Counted from the stretch's first letter, positions 24,928 to 34,516 are shown. The stretch: 64,000 nt of DNA from Cytobacillus oceanisediminis (GCF_022811925.1 NZ_CP065511.1:1853501-1917500); one strand, 5' to 3'. Numbers and translations: made by a program. The notes: a model not told the origin generated them from the letters alone.

Positions 24928-26682
24928 ATGGAAACATTTAAAAAGTTAAAGCAATATTACTGGCCATTTAAACATTACTTTATCTGGTCCATATTCTTTC
25001 TGTTTATTGTGACAGCGATAACGGTTGTGTATCCAATGATCCTGCAGCTGACAATTGATGAGGTGGTCATTGGGGGGAATTATGGATGGATACCTTATTT
25101 GGCTTTAGGCTTCATTGCCATAATGGCTGTAAAAGGGGCAGCGACTTATATCCATCAGTACACCGGTGATTTGTTTGGGATCACATCGGTCTATGAACTT
25201 AGAAATGTACTTTATGAAAAGCTGCAGTTCTTGCCGTTTAGATATTATGACAATGCAAAAACAGGCGATTTAATGTCCCGGCTTACTGCAGATGTTGAGG
25301 GGTTCCGTTTTTTTCTTTCATTCGGATTTTCTGAACTCATTCGTTTTGTTTTACTGATCCTTATCAGTGTTTCTGTCATGTTTTATTATTCTATTCCGCT
25401 GGCGATTGTCACTCTTATTACGCTGCCTTTCCTGGCAGTAGTCACCTTTAAATTCGATAAAGCTGTGCATCCGGCATTCCGGAGCATCCGCAAATCCTTT
25501 GGGCGACTGAATACAAAAGTCCAGGAGAATATAAGCGGAATTAATACAGTGAAGTCATTATCACGGGAAGATTTTGAGATTAATAAATTCAATGACTCTA
25601 ACAGTGACTATAAAGATAAATATCTTTTTACATCGGATATTTGGGCTAAGTATTTTCCGTTAATGGAGTTTCTGGGCAATTTAAGTGTTGTATTGCTCCT
25701 GGCTTACGGTGGTTATCTTGTTATGGCTGGCAGTCTTAAGCCAGGGGAACTTGTCGCTTTTTATAGCCTTGTCTGGTATATTATGTGGCCTATTATGAAT
25801 CTTGGGTTCATCGTTAATCTATTTTCGCAGTCTAAAGCTTCCGGAGAGCGTCTCATCGAGATCCTTGAGGCAGATAATGAGATTGAGGATATAGAATCAT
25901 GTGTTAAAGCAGAACGTTTGCTGGGTGAGGTGGAATTTCGCAATGTTACTCTGAAATATAGCAAGGATGATAATGACGCTTTATCCAGTATCTCTTTTCA
26001 TGCTGAGCCAGGAAAGGTGATCGGGTTAATAGGCTCGACGGGATCAGGGAAAACGAGCCTAACACAGCTTATGACAAGATTTTATGAGCCGGTTGAAGGT
26101 CATGTGATTATTGATGGGGTAAATGTGCAGGAATACTCTCTTCAATCACTGAGAAGAAACATAGGCTTTGTTCTCCAGGAATCTTTTTTGTTTTCTTCTT
26201 CGATTAAAGCGAATATTGCATTTGGGAAACCTGATTCCACCATGGAGGAAATCATTGAAGCTGCCAAACGTGCACAGGCACATGAATTTATCATGGAGCT
26301 TCCTGATAAATACGATACAGTACTTGGCGAGAGGGGCATGGGGCTTTCAGGCGGCCAGAAGCAAAGGATTGCGATAGCAAGGGCCATCTGTGCAGATCCC
26401 AGCATTTTAGTTTTGGATGATGCAACAAGTGCTGTGGATATGGAAACAGAATTCAGAATACAAAAAGCTTTGAAAGAAGTAATGTCTGATCGAACTACCT
26501 TTATCATTACCCACCGGATTTCTTCCCTGAAGCATGCAGATGAAATACTTGTACTAGAGAACGGGAGAGTGGCTGAACGGGGAACACATGAAAAGCTTCT
26601 TAAAAATAATGGCCCATATCAGCGGATTTACGATATTCAATATCAGGACCGCGATAAGGTTCTCCAATCAAATGCAGGCTAG
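24928..26682 (+). CDS. ABC exporter subunit with degenerate Walker B
   Basis: This 584-residue half-transporter has six membrane helices (about 15-310) and a nucleotide-binding domain (about 335-575). Walker A GSTGSGKT (about 368), signature LSGGQ and H-loop ITHRIS are normal. Walker B reads LVLDDATS, with Asp replacing the catalytic Glu, the mark of the non-catalytic half of heterodimeric exporters such as BmrC/TmrA-type proteins. ATG 24928 follows AAAGGAGG by 7-8 nt. It is paired with the next gene; drug, lipid or peptide export is inferred, and the substrate is unknown. Confidence 0.9.
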   Translation: METFKKLKQYYWPFKHYFIWSIFFLFIVTAITVVYPMILQLTIDEVVIGGNYGWIPYLALGFIAIMAVKGAATYIHQYTGDLFGITSVYELRNVLYEKLQFLPFRYYDNAKTGDLMSRLTADVEGFRFFLSFGFSELIRFVLLILISVSVMFYYSIPLAIVTLITLPFLAVVTFKFDKAVHPAFRSIRKSFGRLNTKVQENISGINTVKSLSREDFEINKFNDSNSDYKDKYLFTSDIWAKYFPLMEFLGNLSVVLLLAYGGYLVMAGSLKPGELVAFYSLVWYIMWPIMNLGFIVNLFSQSKASGERLIEILEADNEIEDIESCVKAERLLGEVEFRNVTLKYSKDDNDALSSISFHAEPGKVIGLIGSTGSGKTSLTQLMTRFYEPVEGHVIIDGVNVQEYSLQSLRRNIGFVLQESFLFSSSIKANIAFGKPDSTMEEIIEAAKRAQAHEFIMELPDKYDTVLGERGMGLSGGQKQRIAIARAICADPSILVLDDATSAVDMETEFRIQKALKEVMSDRTTFIITHRISSLKHADEILVLENGRVAERGTHEKLLKNNGPYQRIYDIQYQDRDKVLQSNAG

Positions 26683-26694
26683 GAGGTGCCTCCT
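26681..26694 (+). promoter_or_regulatory. SD-masking hairpin between the ABC subunit genes
   Basis: AGGAGGTGCCTCCT is a perfect palindrome that overlaps the stop codon of the first subunit (TAG 26680-26682) and contains the ribosome site of the second. Its last base is the first base of the second gene's TTG. AGGAG pairs with CTCCT over a GTGC loop. It would hide the ribosome site until a ribosome finishes the first gene, giving translational coupling. Confidence 0.5.
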
Positions 26695-28517
26695 TGAAAA
26701 AAACTAAAACTAAAAATGATAATGTGCTAAATAGATTTCAATACTCTGCCGACGAAGTCATTGAGAAGCCATTTAATTGGAAGCAGATGCTGCGCTTGTT
26801 CAGTTATATGGAGCCATACAGAAAAAATTTACTTCCGCTCTCTATTATTATGGTATTAATAAATACAGCAGTCAGGCTGATCATTCCCATCTTAATCGGT
26901 GTGTATACGTTAGATAAAGCTTTGATTGAAAAGGACGGCCAGCTGCTTGCCATTCTGGTTTCAGTGATTGCGGTACTCTACACCATTTCATATGCTGCAA
27001 ACTATTACAGGATTAAATGGATGAATAAGCTTGGCCAAAGTGTAATTTATGATCTTCGGAAACATTTATTTACACACGTACAGACGCTTTCGCATCGTTT
27101 TTTTGATCAGCGTTCGGCAGGATCCATACTGGTAAGGATCATGAATGACATAAATTCGCTTCAGGAGCTGTTTACCAATGGAGTCATAAATCTTCTGATG
27201 GATCTGATCATGCTGGCAGGGATTTTTATTATTTTATTTACACTTAGCCCTGAACTGACTCTGGCTATAATGGTCATCCTGCCCATCATGTTTTTTATTT
27301 CCACTAGTTTGCGGAGAAATATCCGCAGATCATGGCAAAACGTCCGGTTAAAACAATCCAAATTGAATTCTCACTTAAATGAAAGCATTCAGGGGATAAG
27401 GATTACCCAGTCTTTTACACAGGAAAAAGAGAATATGGCATTCTTTGATGGTGTGAATACTGAAAATTTTGAAAGCTGGAGAATTGCATCCCAGAAAAAT
27501 GCGATGTTCAGGCCGCTGGTTGAATTGACCAATGCCCTGGGTACGGCTGTACTGATTTGGTTTGGGGCACATCTGATTCAGGATGGGTCAATCTCGATCG
27601 GTGTATTTGTTTCTTTTGCTTTTTATTTAGGGATGTTCTGGGAGCCTATTTCCCGGCTTGGTATGGTTTATAACCAGCTGCTCATGGGAATGGCTTCCTC
27701 TGAAAGAATCTTTGAGTTTCTCGATGAGAAACCAATCGTATCAGAAAGGAACGATGCCTTTCATTTGCAGGAGATAAAAGGGAAGATTGGATTTGAGAAT
27801 GTCACATTTTCTTATGATGAAAAAAGAACAGCCTTAAATGGGGTTTCTCTTGAGATAAAAGCAGGGCAAACCGCGGCGCTTGTCGGGCATACAGGATCGG
27901 GTAAAACGACGATAGCGAATTTAATCAGCCGTTTTTATGATCCTTCGGGAGGTTCTGTAAAAATAGATGGCTATGACTTAAAGGATGTTTCCTTATCAAG
28001 TTTGCGCAAGCAAATTAGTGTGGTGCTGCAGGATACTTTCATATTTTCTGGAACAATCTATGATAACATCCGTTTTGGCAGACCTGATGCAACTGACGAA
28101 AAAGTGGTGGAAGCAGCCAAAGCTGTTGGTGCACACGGATTTATTGAAAAACTTTCAAAGGGATACGAGACTGAAGTGGAAGAAAGAGGAAATATATTAT
28201 CAGTGGGAGAGAGGCAGCTCCTCTCTTTTGCCCGTGCTTTGCTTGCAGATCCGCGCATTCTTATACTTGATGAAGCTACTGCCAGTATTGACACTGAGAC
28301 AGAGGTGAAAATTCAGCATGCTTTAAAAACACTTCTGAAGGGCAGAACGGCCATTATTATTGCCCATAGGCTATCTACGATCCGTGAATCCGATCAAATC
28401 TTTGTGCTGGATCATGGAAATATATTAGAACAAGGAAATCATGAAGAATTGATGAATGCAAAAGGTGAATATTATCATTTGGTTAAAGCGCAATTCAATA
28501 TGCTTGATGCAATGTGA
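26694..28517 (+). CDS. ABC exporter subunit with catalytic Walker B
   Basis: This 607-residue half-transporter has six membrane helices (about 40-330) and a nucleotide-binding domain (about 360-595). Walker A is GHTGSGKT (about 400) and Walker B ILILDEATAS keeps the catalytic Glu; the H-loop is IAHRLST. The signature is LSVGE instead of LSGGQ. That, with the Asp in the partner's Walker B, places the degenerate ATP site at one interface. TTG 26694 follows AGGAGGTG. It resembles YfiC/YheH-type subunits; I do not assign a symbol. Confidence 0.9.
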   Translation: MKKTKTKNDNVLNRFQYSADEVIEKPFNWKQMLRLFSYMEPYRKNLLPLSIIMVLINTAVRLIIPILIGVYTLDKALIEKDGQLLAILVSVIAVLYTISYAANYYRIKWMNKLGQSVIYDLRKHLFTHVQTLSHRFFDQRSAGSILVRIMNDINSLQELFTNGVINLLMDLIMLAGIFIILFTLSPELTLAIMVILPIMFFISTSLRRNIRRSWQNVRLKQSKLNSHLNESIQGIRITQSFTQEKENMAFFDGVNTENFESWRIASQKNAMFRPLVELTNALGTAVLIWFGAHLIQDGSISIGVFVSFAFYLGMFWEPISRLGMVYNQLLMGMASSERIFEFLDEKPIVSERNDAFHLQEIKGKIGFENVTFSYDEKRTALNGVSLEIKAGQTAALVGHTGSGKTTIANLISRFYDPSGGSVKIDGYDLKDVSLSSLRKQISVVLQDTFIFSGTIYDNIRFGRPDATDEKVVEAAKAVGAHGFIEKLSKGYETEVEERGNILSVGERQLLSFARALLADPRILILDEATASIDTETEVKIQHALKTLLKGRTAIIIAHRLSTIRESDQIFVLDHGNILEQGNHEELMNAKGEYYHLVKAQFNMLDAM

Positions 28518-28529
28518 ATCAACAAAATG

Positions 28530-28556
28530 AAACCTCCGAGCGGAGGTTTTATTTTG
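28530..28556 (+). terminator. Intrinsic terminator of the ABC operon
   Basis: AAACCTCC (28530-28537) pairs with GGAGGTTT (28542-28549), followed by TATTTTG. Confidence 0.8.
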
Positions 28557-28644
28557 TCAGGAAGGAACATATTATGGAAAGACTCCTGTATGTGCTATTA
28601 TGGTATTATTGTCTATATTGCTAACTTTGCTGGGGGAAGATAGG

Positions 28645-29304
28645 ATGAAAAAAGAATTTGCTGTTATCGGACTTGGACGTTTTGGAGGAAGCATCTGCCA
28701 TGCTCTGGCTGAAGAAGGCATGGAAGTAATGGCGATTGATGTAAATGAAGACCGTGTGAACGAATTTGCGAGAATCGCTTCGCACGCAGTGGTTGGCGAT
28801 ACCACGGATGAATCCGTTATCAAGAGTTTGGGAATACGCAATTTTGACCATGTTATAGTGGCGATCGGCGATAATATTCAGGCCTCTATCCTGACCACTT
28901 TAATTTTAAAAGAGGTAGGAGTAAAAAAGATTACGGTTAAAGCTCAAAATGATTATCATGAAAAGGTATTGAGGAAAATAGGGGCAGATCATGTTGTTCA
29001 TCCTGAAAGGGATATGGGCAGAAGGATTGCCCATAGTATCGTTTCAAATAATGTTCTGGATTATTTGGAACTATCGGATGAGCATAGTATAGTAGAAATC
29101 GTGGCTAATGAAAAACTTGCTGGCCATAGCATTATTGATCTTGATATCCGTGCAAAGTACGGAATCAACATTGTTGCAATCAAAAGAAAAAATGAAATTA
29201 TCGTATCTCCGCAGGCGAATGAAAAAATACAATTTGACGACATCCTTATTGTTATTGGAGCAGACGTAGATATCAACCGTTTTGAAAAGAAAGTGATGTC
29301 TTAA
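28645..29304 (+). CDS. ktrC: Potassium-uptake RCK regulator KtrC
   Basis: This 219-residue cytosolic gating subunit of a Ktr potassium channel has an RCK_N Rossmann domain (GLGRFGGSICHALAEEG, about 8-24; acidic end Asp about 32) and an RCK_C domain (about 135-219). RCK_N binds ATP/ADP, and RCK_C of KtrC binds c-di-AMP in relatives. ATG 28645 follows GGGGGAAG; residues from 28600 precede the ribosome site. It is monocistronic, as for ktrC (ykqB) in B. subtilis, and its membrane partner KtrD is not in the window. Confidence 0.9.
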   Translation: MKKEFAVIGLGRFGGSICHALAEEGMEVMAIDVNEDRVNEFARIASHAVVGDTTDESVIKSLGIRNFDHVIVAIGDNIQASILTTLILKEVGVKKITVKAQNDYHEKVLRKIGADHVVHPERDMGRRIAHSIVSNNVLDYLELSDEHSIVEIVANEKLAGHSIIDLDIRAKYGINIVAIKRKNEIIVSPQANEKIQFDDILIVIGADVDINRFEKKVMS

Positions 29305-29308
29305 TTTG

Positions 29309-29349
29309 AAAAAGGCTGTATCTCTCAAACGAGCGATACAGCCTTTTTC
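29309..29349. terminator. Terminator between ktrC and rnjA
   Basis: A 14-bp stem AAAAAGGCTGTATC/GATACAGCCTTTTT over a 12-nt loop. It can serve both convergent genes. Confidence 0.85.
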
Positions 29350-29414
29350 ATATAAAAGCTCCACACATTCCCAAATTAGGTTTAAAAAGGAATGGGGCAT
29401 GCCCTGGAGGTTTT

Positions 29415-31082
29415 TTAAACTTCCATGATAATCGGTAAAATCATTGGACGACGCTTTGTTTTTTCATAAAGAAATGGTGCAAGTGTGTCAGTGATTTCAT
29501 TCTTGATTTCTGACCATTGAGTTGTTCTGCGTTCCATTACCTTGCTTAAGTGTTTTGTAATAAGTGCCTGTGCATCATTGATTAAATCTCCGGATTCCCT
29601 CATGTAGACGAATCCGCGGGAAATTAAATCAGGACCGGCGGCAATTTTGAAATCCTTCATATTGATGCTCACTACGACAACCACTAAACCTTCTTCAGAA
29701 AGAATGCGGCGGTCCCGTAAAACGATATTGCCGATATCACCGATTCCGCTTCCATCAATATAGACAGAACCAGACGGTATTTTTCCTGCTACTTGAGCAG
29801 AATCTTCGCTGAGGGCCAGGACTTCACCATTGTCCATGATAAAGCAGTTCTCTTCATCCACTCCACAATCCACAGCTAATTTGGCATGCATTTTCTGCAT
29901 TCTGTATTCACCATGAATCGGCATGAAGAATTTTGGCTTAATTAAACGAAGCATTAGTTTTTGTTCTTCCTGGCCGCCATGACCGGATGTATGAATATCG
30001 CTTAATTTGCCATAAATGACTTCTGCACCTGCACGGGAAAGTCTGTCAATAGTTCTGCTGACACTAATTGTGTTCCCGGGAATAGGTGAAGAAGAGAATA
30101 CAACAGTGTCGCCAGGAATGATTTGGATCTGGCGATGCGTTCCGTTAGCAATTCTTGATAGGGCCGCCATGGGCTCTCCCTGGCTTCCTGTACATAGGAT
30201 AGTCACCTGGTTGGCTGGAAGTCTATTAATTTGATGCGCATCAATAAAGGTGTCTTTTGGTGCCTGAATATAACCTAATTCCTGTCCGATATTTATAGCT
30301 GCTTCCATGCTTCTTCCAAAAACAGCAATTTTTCTCCCATTCGTGACGGCCGCTTCAGTCACCTGCTGTAGACGGTGGATATTAGAAGCGAAAGTGGCAA
30401 AGATAATCCGTCCTTCAACTTTGCGGAAGATATCATGAATACTGTCGCCAACTCGGCGTTCAGACATGGTGAATTCAGGTATTTCGCTGTTTGTGCTGTC
30501 AGAAAGCAGGCAAAGGACGCCTTCCTTTCCTATTTCAGCCATTTTTGTCAGGTTGGCCGGTTCTCCCACAGGAGTGAAGTCGAATTTGAAGTCCCCAGTG
30601 TGAACAACTTGACCAGGCGGTGTTTTAACAACGATGCCATATGAATCAGGGATACTGTGAGTCGTCCGGAAAAAAGTCACGGAAGTTTTTCTGAACTTAA
30701 TGATATCGTCTTCCTTGATTTCATGAAGAGTGGTTTGTCTCAAGAGTCCGTGTTCTTCAAGTTTATTTCTCAGTAGGCCAAGGGCCAGCTTTCCGCCGTA
30801 GACCGGGATGTTAACTTCTCTTAGGAGATATGGAATTCCTCCGATATGGTCTTCATGTCCATGAGTGATAAATAATCCCTTGATCTTATCTTCGTTTTTC
30901 ACTAAGTAAGTGTAATCAGGAATAACATAATCGATTCCGAGAAGTTCGTCCTCAGGGAATTTAATTCCAGCATCAATCAGGATAATTTCATCCTGAAATT
31001 GCACAGCGTAAGTATTTTTTCCGATTTCACCCAGTCCGCCCAGGGCAAAGACGGCTGTTTGATCATTTTTAACAAATTTCAT
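29415..31082 (-). CDS. rnjA: Ribonuclease J1
   Basis: This 555-residue 5'-3' exoribonuclease/endoribonuclease is central to mRNA decay and 16S rRNA 5' maturation. It is a metallo-beta-lactamase/beta-CASP enzyme with zinc ligands HGHEDH (74-79, as in B. subtilis), then Asp in HTGDFKFD, Ser in SDSTNS, the beta-CASP domain and a late His in PIHGEYR. The C-terminal domain is complete. It starts 3 nt after the rpoY stop, so the two genes form one operon, conserved in Bacillus. Confidence 0.97.
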   Translation of the reverse strand: MKFVKNDQTAVFALGGLGEIGKNTYAVQFQDEIILIDAGIKFPEDELLGIDYVIPDYTYLVKNEDKIKGLFITHGHEDHIGGIPYLLREVNIPVYGGKLALGLLRNKLEEHGLLRQTTLHEIKEDDIIKFRKTSVTFFRTTHSIPDSYGIVVKTPPGQVVHTGDFKFDFTPVGEPANLTKMAEIGKEGVLCLLSDSTNSEIPEFTMSERRVGDSIHDIFRKVEGRIIFATFASNIHRLQQVTEAAVTNGRKIAVFGRSMEAAINIGQELGYIQAPKDTFIDAHQINRLPANQVTILCTGSQGEPMAALSRIANGTHRQIQIIPGDTVVFSSSPIPGNTISVSRTIDRLSRAGAEVIYGKLSDIHTSGHGGQEEQKLMLRLIKPKFFMPIHGEYRMQKMHAKLAVDCGVDEENCFIMDNGEVLALSEDSAQVAGKIPSGSVYIDGSGIGDIGNIVLRDRRILSEEGLVVVVVSINMKDFKIAAGPDLISRGFVYMRESGDLINDAQALITKHLSKVMERRTTQWSEIKNEITDTLAPFLYEKTKRRPMILPIIMEV

Positions 31083-31085
31083 AAA

Positions 31086-31298
31086 TTACTCAATCTCCAA
31101 TACTTTAAAGTCTTCATTTTGTTTTTCATATTCCAGGAATTCTCCTTGGACAGATGTTACAAATTCAATATTATAGTTGCGGTCAGCCAGTTTTTTGCGT
31201 ACGTCTCTTTCAGAATCGCCTTCCACAAAAATAGTTTTTGTTTTTTCTCTAACCGGTACCTCTGTCTTAGAATCCTGATAATATACCTTGAAAATCAT
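31086..31298 (-). CDS. rpoY: RNA polymerase epsilon subunit RpoY
   Basis: This 70-residue protein is the small Firmicutes RNA polymerase subunit (YkzG). It has the family's compact alpha/beta pattern, starting [20 protein letters not shown] and carrying [17 protein letters not shown]. It binds near the beta' jaw and resembles phage Gp2-like folds. It is directly upstream of rnjA with 3 nt between, the standard arrangement. Confidence 0.93.
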   Translation of the reverse strand: MIFKVYYQDSKTEVPVREKTKTIFVEGDSERDVRKKLADRNYNIEFVTSVQGEFLEYEKQNEDFKVLEIE

Positions 31299-31463
31299 TT
31301 CTATCTCTCCTTAATCCGATAAAAAATCTTTTATCTAATATATAAAATAATAACATGTATTACATGTTTTTTCCTGCCGGATATGAATAATAAATTCTTC
31401 TCAGTGCTAATATGCTCCCGAATCTATGTAAAAAAGTATACTGATAACCAATTTACAATAAGG

Positions 31464-31493
31464 AAGGAGCCCTTCGCAAGTTTGAAGGGCTCA
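31464..31493 (-). terminator. Hairpin downstream of the 23-residue frame
   Basis: GAGCCCTTC pairs with GAAGGGCTC over an 8-nt loop. The minus-strand tail CTTCCTTATTG is only moderately T-rich. Confidence 0.45.
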
Positions 31494-31499
31494 AATTTG

Positions 31500-31571
31500 T
31501 CAGGCAATAGATTTTTTTCGAAGCATTTCATTCCACTGTTTTAAAAGCTTCTTTCTCAGCTTCTTTAACAT
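31500..31571 (-). CDS. Possible 23-residue basic peptide
   Basis: ATG at 31571 follows TAAGGAG at about 10 nt and encodes MLKKLRKKLLKQWNEMLRKK plus three more residues. This is a strongly basic amphipathic helix. A TAAAAT -10-like element lies upstream and a hairpin follows the stop, so it looks like a compact transcription unit in the rpoY-ykrA gap. It resembles no family I can name. It could be a regulatory peptide or a chance frame. Confidence 0.35.
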   Translation of the reverse strand: MLKKLRKKLLKQWNEMLRKKSIA

Positions 31572-31677
31572 AGTGGATCAACTCCTTACTTTCTATTTTA
31601 AACTATCCTTGTCCAAAGTAAAGGCAGCAAGGGCGTTTTAAACAGATTTTTGTAAATAATGAGGTCTCTTTTTAATA

Positions 31678-31712
31678 ACTGTCTAGGGCAAGGCGCTTCC
31701 GCTTTTCTTAAT
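31678..31712 (+). repeat. Truncated copy of a dispersed intergenic repeat
   Basis: CTGTCTAG followed by GGCAAGGCGCTTCCGCTTTT looks like the two ends of a Bacillaceae intergenic palindromic repeat that I remember from related genomes, with the middle deleted. The assignment is from memory; only the CTGTCTAG end is shared with the longer element at 46772. Confidence 0.4.
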
Positions 31713-31878
31713 TATATTATATGGTAAAATAGTTAAATCTCTCGTGGGTAAAAATGGAAACACTATATGTTAATAGCAAGGAAATTGACTTTTTAACTTT
31801 GTGGGTTTAGTGTTTTATTACGATAAATCATGTAATAGCAGCCAGCAAAATAACGCTTGAAAGGAAGTTAATTTTAAA

Positions 31879-32655
31879 ATGAAAAAGATTGTTTTCTTTG
31901 ATATAGACGGGACCTTATTGGATCACGATAAAAACTTGCCGGACAGTACGAAAGAGGCAATCGGCAAGCTGAAAAAGAACGGAACTTTCGTGGCAATTGC
32001 CACCGGCAGGGCGCCTTTCATGTTTGAAAGTCTTCGCAGCGAACTTGATATTGATTCATTTGTCAGCTTTAATGGCCAATATGTTGTATTCGAAAACGAA
32101 CCCATTTATCGAAATCCTCTTAAATCATCTGAGATTGAAAAGCTATATCTTCATGCACAGTCAAACGGACATCCTTTGGTGTTTATGAATGAGAAAACGA
32201 TGAAATCTTCCGTACACCACCATGCCTTTATTGAGAAAAGCATGGGCAGCTTAAAGTTTCCGCATCCTGAGGAAGATCGTGAGTTTTACAGCGGCAGGGA
32301 ATTATATCAATCGCTGCTGTTCTGTGAGGAAAAGGATGAGGAAAAGTATATTTCTTCTTCTATATATCCTGATTTTGGCTTTATCAGATGGCATCCATAC
32401 TCTGTTGATGTTTTGCCTGCAGGCGGGTCTAAAGCTGAGGGGATAAAACAAATGATAAAAAGGCTTGGGTTTGATTTGAAGGATGTATACGCGTTTGGAG
32501 ATGGACTAAATGATATAGAGATGCTGAACGCTGTCGGAACTGGGATAGCAATGGGCAATGCAGAAGATGTGGTTAAGAAGGCAGCAGACCATGTAACCTC
32601 CGGCGTGGACGATGAAGGAATTTGGAAGGGACTAAAGGAACTTCAATTAATATAG
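31879..32655 (+). CDS. ykrA: Cof-type HAD phosphatase YkrA
   Basis: This 258-residue HAD-superfamily hydrolase of the Cof/type IIB group has motif I FFDIDGTLLD (Asp8, Asp10), motif II Thr in IATGRAP, a large cap domain (about 80-185) and the motif III/IV lysine and GDGLNDIEM. It probably dephosphorylates small phosphorylated metabolites. Length and position between rnjA and defB match B. subtilis YkrA. ATG 31879 has GAAAGGAAG upstream. Confidence 0.9.
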   Translation: MKKIVFFDIDGTLLDHDKNLPDSTKEAIGKLKKNGTFVAIATGRAPFMFESLRSELDIDSFVSFNGQYVVFENEPIYRNPLKSSEIEKLYLHAQSNGHPLVFMNEKTMKSSVHHHAFIEKSMGSLKFPHPEEDREFYSGRELYQSLLFCEEKDEEKYISSSIYPDFGFIRWHPYSVDVLPAGGSKAEGIKQMIKRLGFDLKDVYAFGDGLNDIEMLNAVGTGIAMGNAEDVVKKAADHVTSGVDDEGIWKGLKELQLI

Positions 32656-32722
32656 CAAATGAAGGAAAGCATCCGTTTAATTAGCTGGAGGCTTTCCTTT
32701 TGTTATGCTATGCAGCAGCAAT

Positions 32723-33274
32723 CTACCGTTCTATAGCAATTGCATTTTCAATTGGCTGAAACGGATTTTGTTTATTGATGTGATCGTAAAACATGATTCC
32801 GTTGAGATGATCAATTTCGTGCTGAAATACAATGGCTGGGAGCTCTTTGAGCTTGAGTTTTACTTCATTGCCCTCCAGATCGGTACCTTTTACAGTCACT
32901 TTTGCATATCTGGGCACAAAACCGGGTATGAATTCATCAACAGATAGACAGCCTTCTCCTGCAGCCAGATAAGAACGCTGCACAGAATGGCTGATGATCT
33001 TAGGGTTGAAGAGAGCATAACTGTATAGCTCCTGGTTATAGGTTACATGAACAGCGATCATCCGCCTCGAAATATTAATTTGAGGAGCAGCTAAACCAAT
33101 GCCAGCCCTTAAGCCATATTTTGCAGAAAGCTCTGGATCCTGGCTGTTTTTTACATATTCCATCATTTCTTTTAAGATTTGTATTTCTTCTGCAGATGGA
33201 GGCATGTTCACTTCCGCGGCAATTTTCCTTAAAGTTGGGTGGCCGTCGCGAATAATATCTTTCATGCTCAGCAT
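32723..33274 (-). CDS. defB: Peptide deformylase DefB
   Basis: This 183-residue metalloenzyme removes the formyl group from nascent proteins. The three motifs are intact: GIGLAAPQ (58-65), EGCLS (107-111, metal Cys109) and HEIDH (152-156). An insertion of about a dozen residues between strands is typical of type 2 deformylases of Gram-positives. ATG 33274 has GGGAG 8 nt upstream. It corresponds to B. subtilis YkrB. Confidence 0.95.
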   Translation of the reverse strand: MLSMKDIIRDGHPTLRKIAAEVNMPPSAEEIQILKEMMEYVKNSQDPELSAKYGLRAGIGLAAPQINISRRMIAVHVTYNQELYSYALFNPKIISHSVQRSYLAAGEGCLSVDEFIPGFVPRYAKVTVKGTDLEGNEVKLKLKELPAIVFQHEIDHLNGIMFYDHINKQNPFQPIENAIAIER

Positions 33275-33395
33275 GATTATCACTCCCGCTAAGTAATAAA
33301 GAATAGAAAAATGGCTAAATTATTGGCAAGAAGATCAAATGGCATAGACCAAAAAAGCCATGTGTCTATTTAATTATATTCAGTCTATCAGAGCG

Positions 33396-33438
33396 GGGCA
33401 AAAAAGTTAATAAGAGAAGGCGCCTTTGGCACCTTCTC
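33396..33438 (-). terminator. Intrinsic terminator of the YjcZ-like gene
   Basis: GAGAAGGCGCC (33414-33424) pairs with GGCACCTTCTC (33428-33438) over a 3-nt loop. The minus-strand tail is TTATTAACTTTTTT. Confidence 0.75.
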
Positions 33439-33444
33439 AAGTAA

Positions 33445-33579
33445 TTAAAACTTCCAGCAAGCGCAGCCAACTATGATTAAGAGAATGAATAATACTACAA
33501 TTAACGCAAAACCACTGCCGCAGCCGGCTCCTGCTACTGGATAACCGCATCCATAACCGTATCCGCCATATCCGTACAT
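33445..33579 (-). CDS. YjcZ-family small sporulation protein
   Basis: This 44-residue peptide has a Gly/Tyr-rich start ([14 protein letters not shown]) and a C-terminal hydrophobic helix ending [19 protein letters not shown]. That is the hallmark of YjcZ/SscA-type spore or membrane peptides found in many copies in Bacillus. ATG 33579 follows GGGAGG by 9 nt and a clear terminator follows. It probably sits in a membrane during sporulation. It is too short for usual gene calling. Confidence 0.85.
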   Translation of the reverse strand: MYGYGGYGYGCGYPVAGAGCGSGFALIVVLFILLIIVGCACWKF

Positions 33580-33843
33580 GAAGGATAACCTCCCTAAAGT
33601 AAGATTATCGTCCATTTTTTTTGACTTGCCGCATCGGACGATTAATATAGCCTATGTTTCATATGATGTTTGGTGTAGGCCCTTGCCCAAGTCATAAAGG
33701 AAAAATGAAGTGAATAGATTTAAATTATACGTGAAATAAGGACAAGCTCTGCAATGGTGCGAAGAGTGTCAAACCAAAGGGCTATTGTCAAACCGGGCAG
33801 GTACCTTTATAGTTAAAAATGTTATTAGTAAGGAGGTTTCAAC

Positions 33844-34512
33844 GTGTCGATTTTGAACAAAAGCAGACTGCTGCTTGTTTTTATCATAGGGGCTTTCATC
33901 CTCACAGGCTGTATGAACAGTCCTGATCCCGAGGAAAAAATGTATGATGTGCTGGAGAATGTAGTAGCTAAAGAAAAGGATTTTGAAAAGCAGCAAGAAC
34001 CGCTCGTGAAGCTGGAGAAAAGAGAAAAGGAATTATACGATAAAATTATCAACCTGGGAATGAAGGATTTCGAGGAAATTAAAAAGCTGTCTGATGAAGC
34101 TTCCTCTATTGTGGAGCAGCGGGTAACTCATATGGAGAAAGAGCAGGAAAGCATCCAGGCGTCAAAAAAAGAATTTGAATCATTATCTCCGATCATAGAG
34201 GAGATAGAGGATCAAAAATTGAAAGATAAAGCCAAAGAACTATATGAAATTATGATGGACAGGTATAAAATCCATGACACTCTTTACGAGGATTATTCGA
34301 AAGCGACCCAATTAGATAAAGAGTTATATGCCATGTTTAAAAAGGAAGATCTTACTCTAGAACAGCTGGAAGACCAGGTAAGCAAAATAAATGACATGTA
34401 TGAAAAGATACTGGCTTCAAATAAGCAGTTCAATGAAAAAACAAAAGAGTATAATGAAGCTAAACTGGATTTCTATAAAGAAGCAGGTCTTGAAATAAAT
34501 ACAGAAAAATAA
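33844..34512 (+). CDS. ykyA: YkyA-family lipoprotein
   Basis: This 222-residue lipoprotein has a signal peptide ending in lipobox LTGC (about 20-23). The rest is a highly charged, helical, probably coiled-coil protein. It belongs to the YkyA family, whose member lies just before pdhA in B. subtilis too. GTG 33844 has AAGGAGG upstream. The function is unknown, though related PccL/YkyA-type proteins have been linked to the envelope. Its terminator separates it from pdhA. Confidence 0.87.
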   Translation: MSILNKSRLLLVFIIGAFILTGCMNSPDPEEKMYDVLENVVAKEKDFEKQQEPLVKLEKREKELYDKIINLGMKDFEEIKKLSDEASSIVEQRVTHMEKEQESIQASKKEFESLSPIIEEIEDQKLKDKAKELYEIMMDRYKIHDTLYEDYSKATQLDKELYAMFKKEDLTLEQLEDQVSKINDMYEKILASNKQFNEKTKEYNEAKLDFYKEAGLEINTEK

Positions 34513-34516
34513 TATT

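Noticed and set aside
31464..31493. The GAGCCCTTC/GAAGGGCTC hairpin as a plus-strand terminator.
   Set aside because: On the plus strand it is followed by AAATTTG rather than Ts and no plus-strand gene ends there; only a weak minus-strand role fits.
31754..31810. An 18-codon frame (METLYVNSKEID...) upstream of ykrA.
   Set aside because: No ribosome site is present and it is too short to separate from chance.
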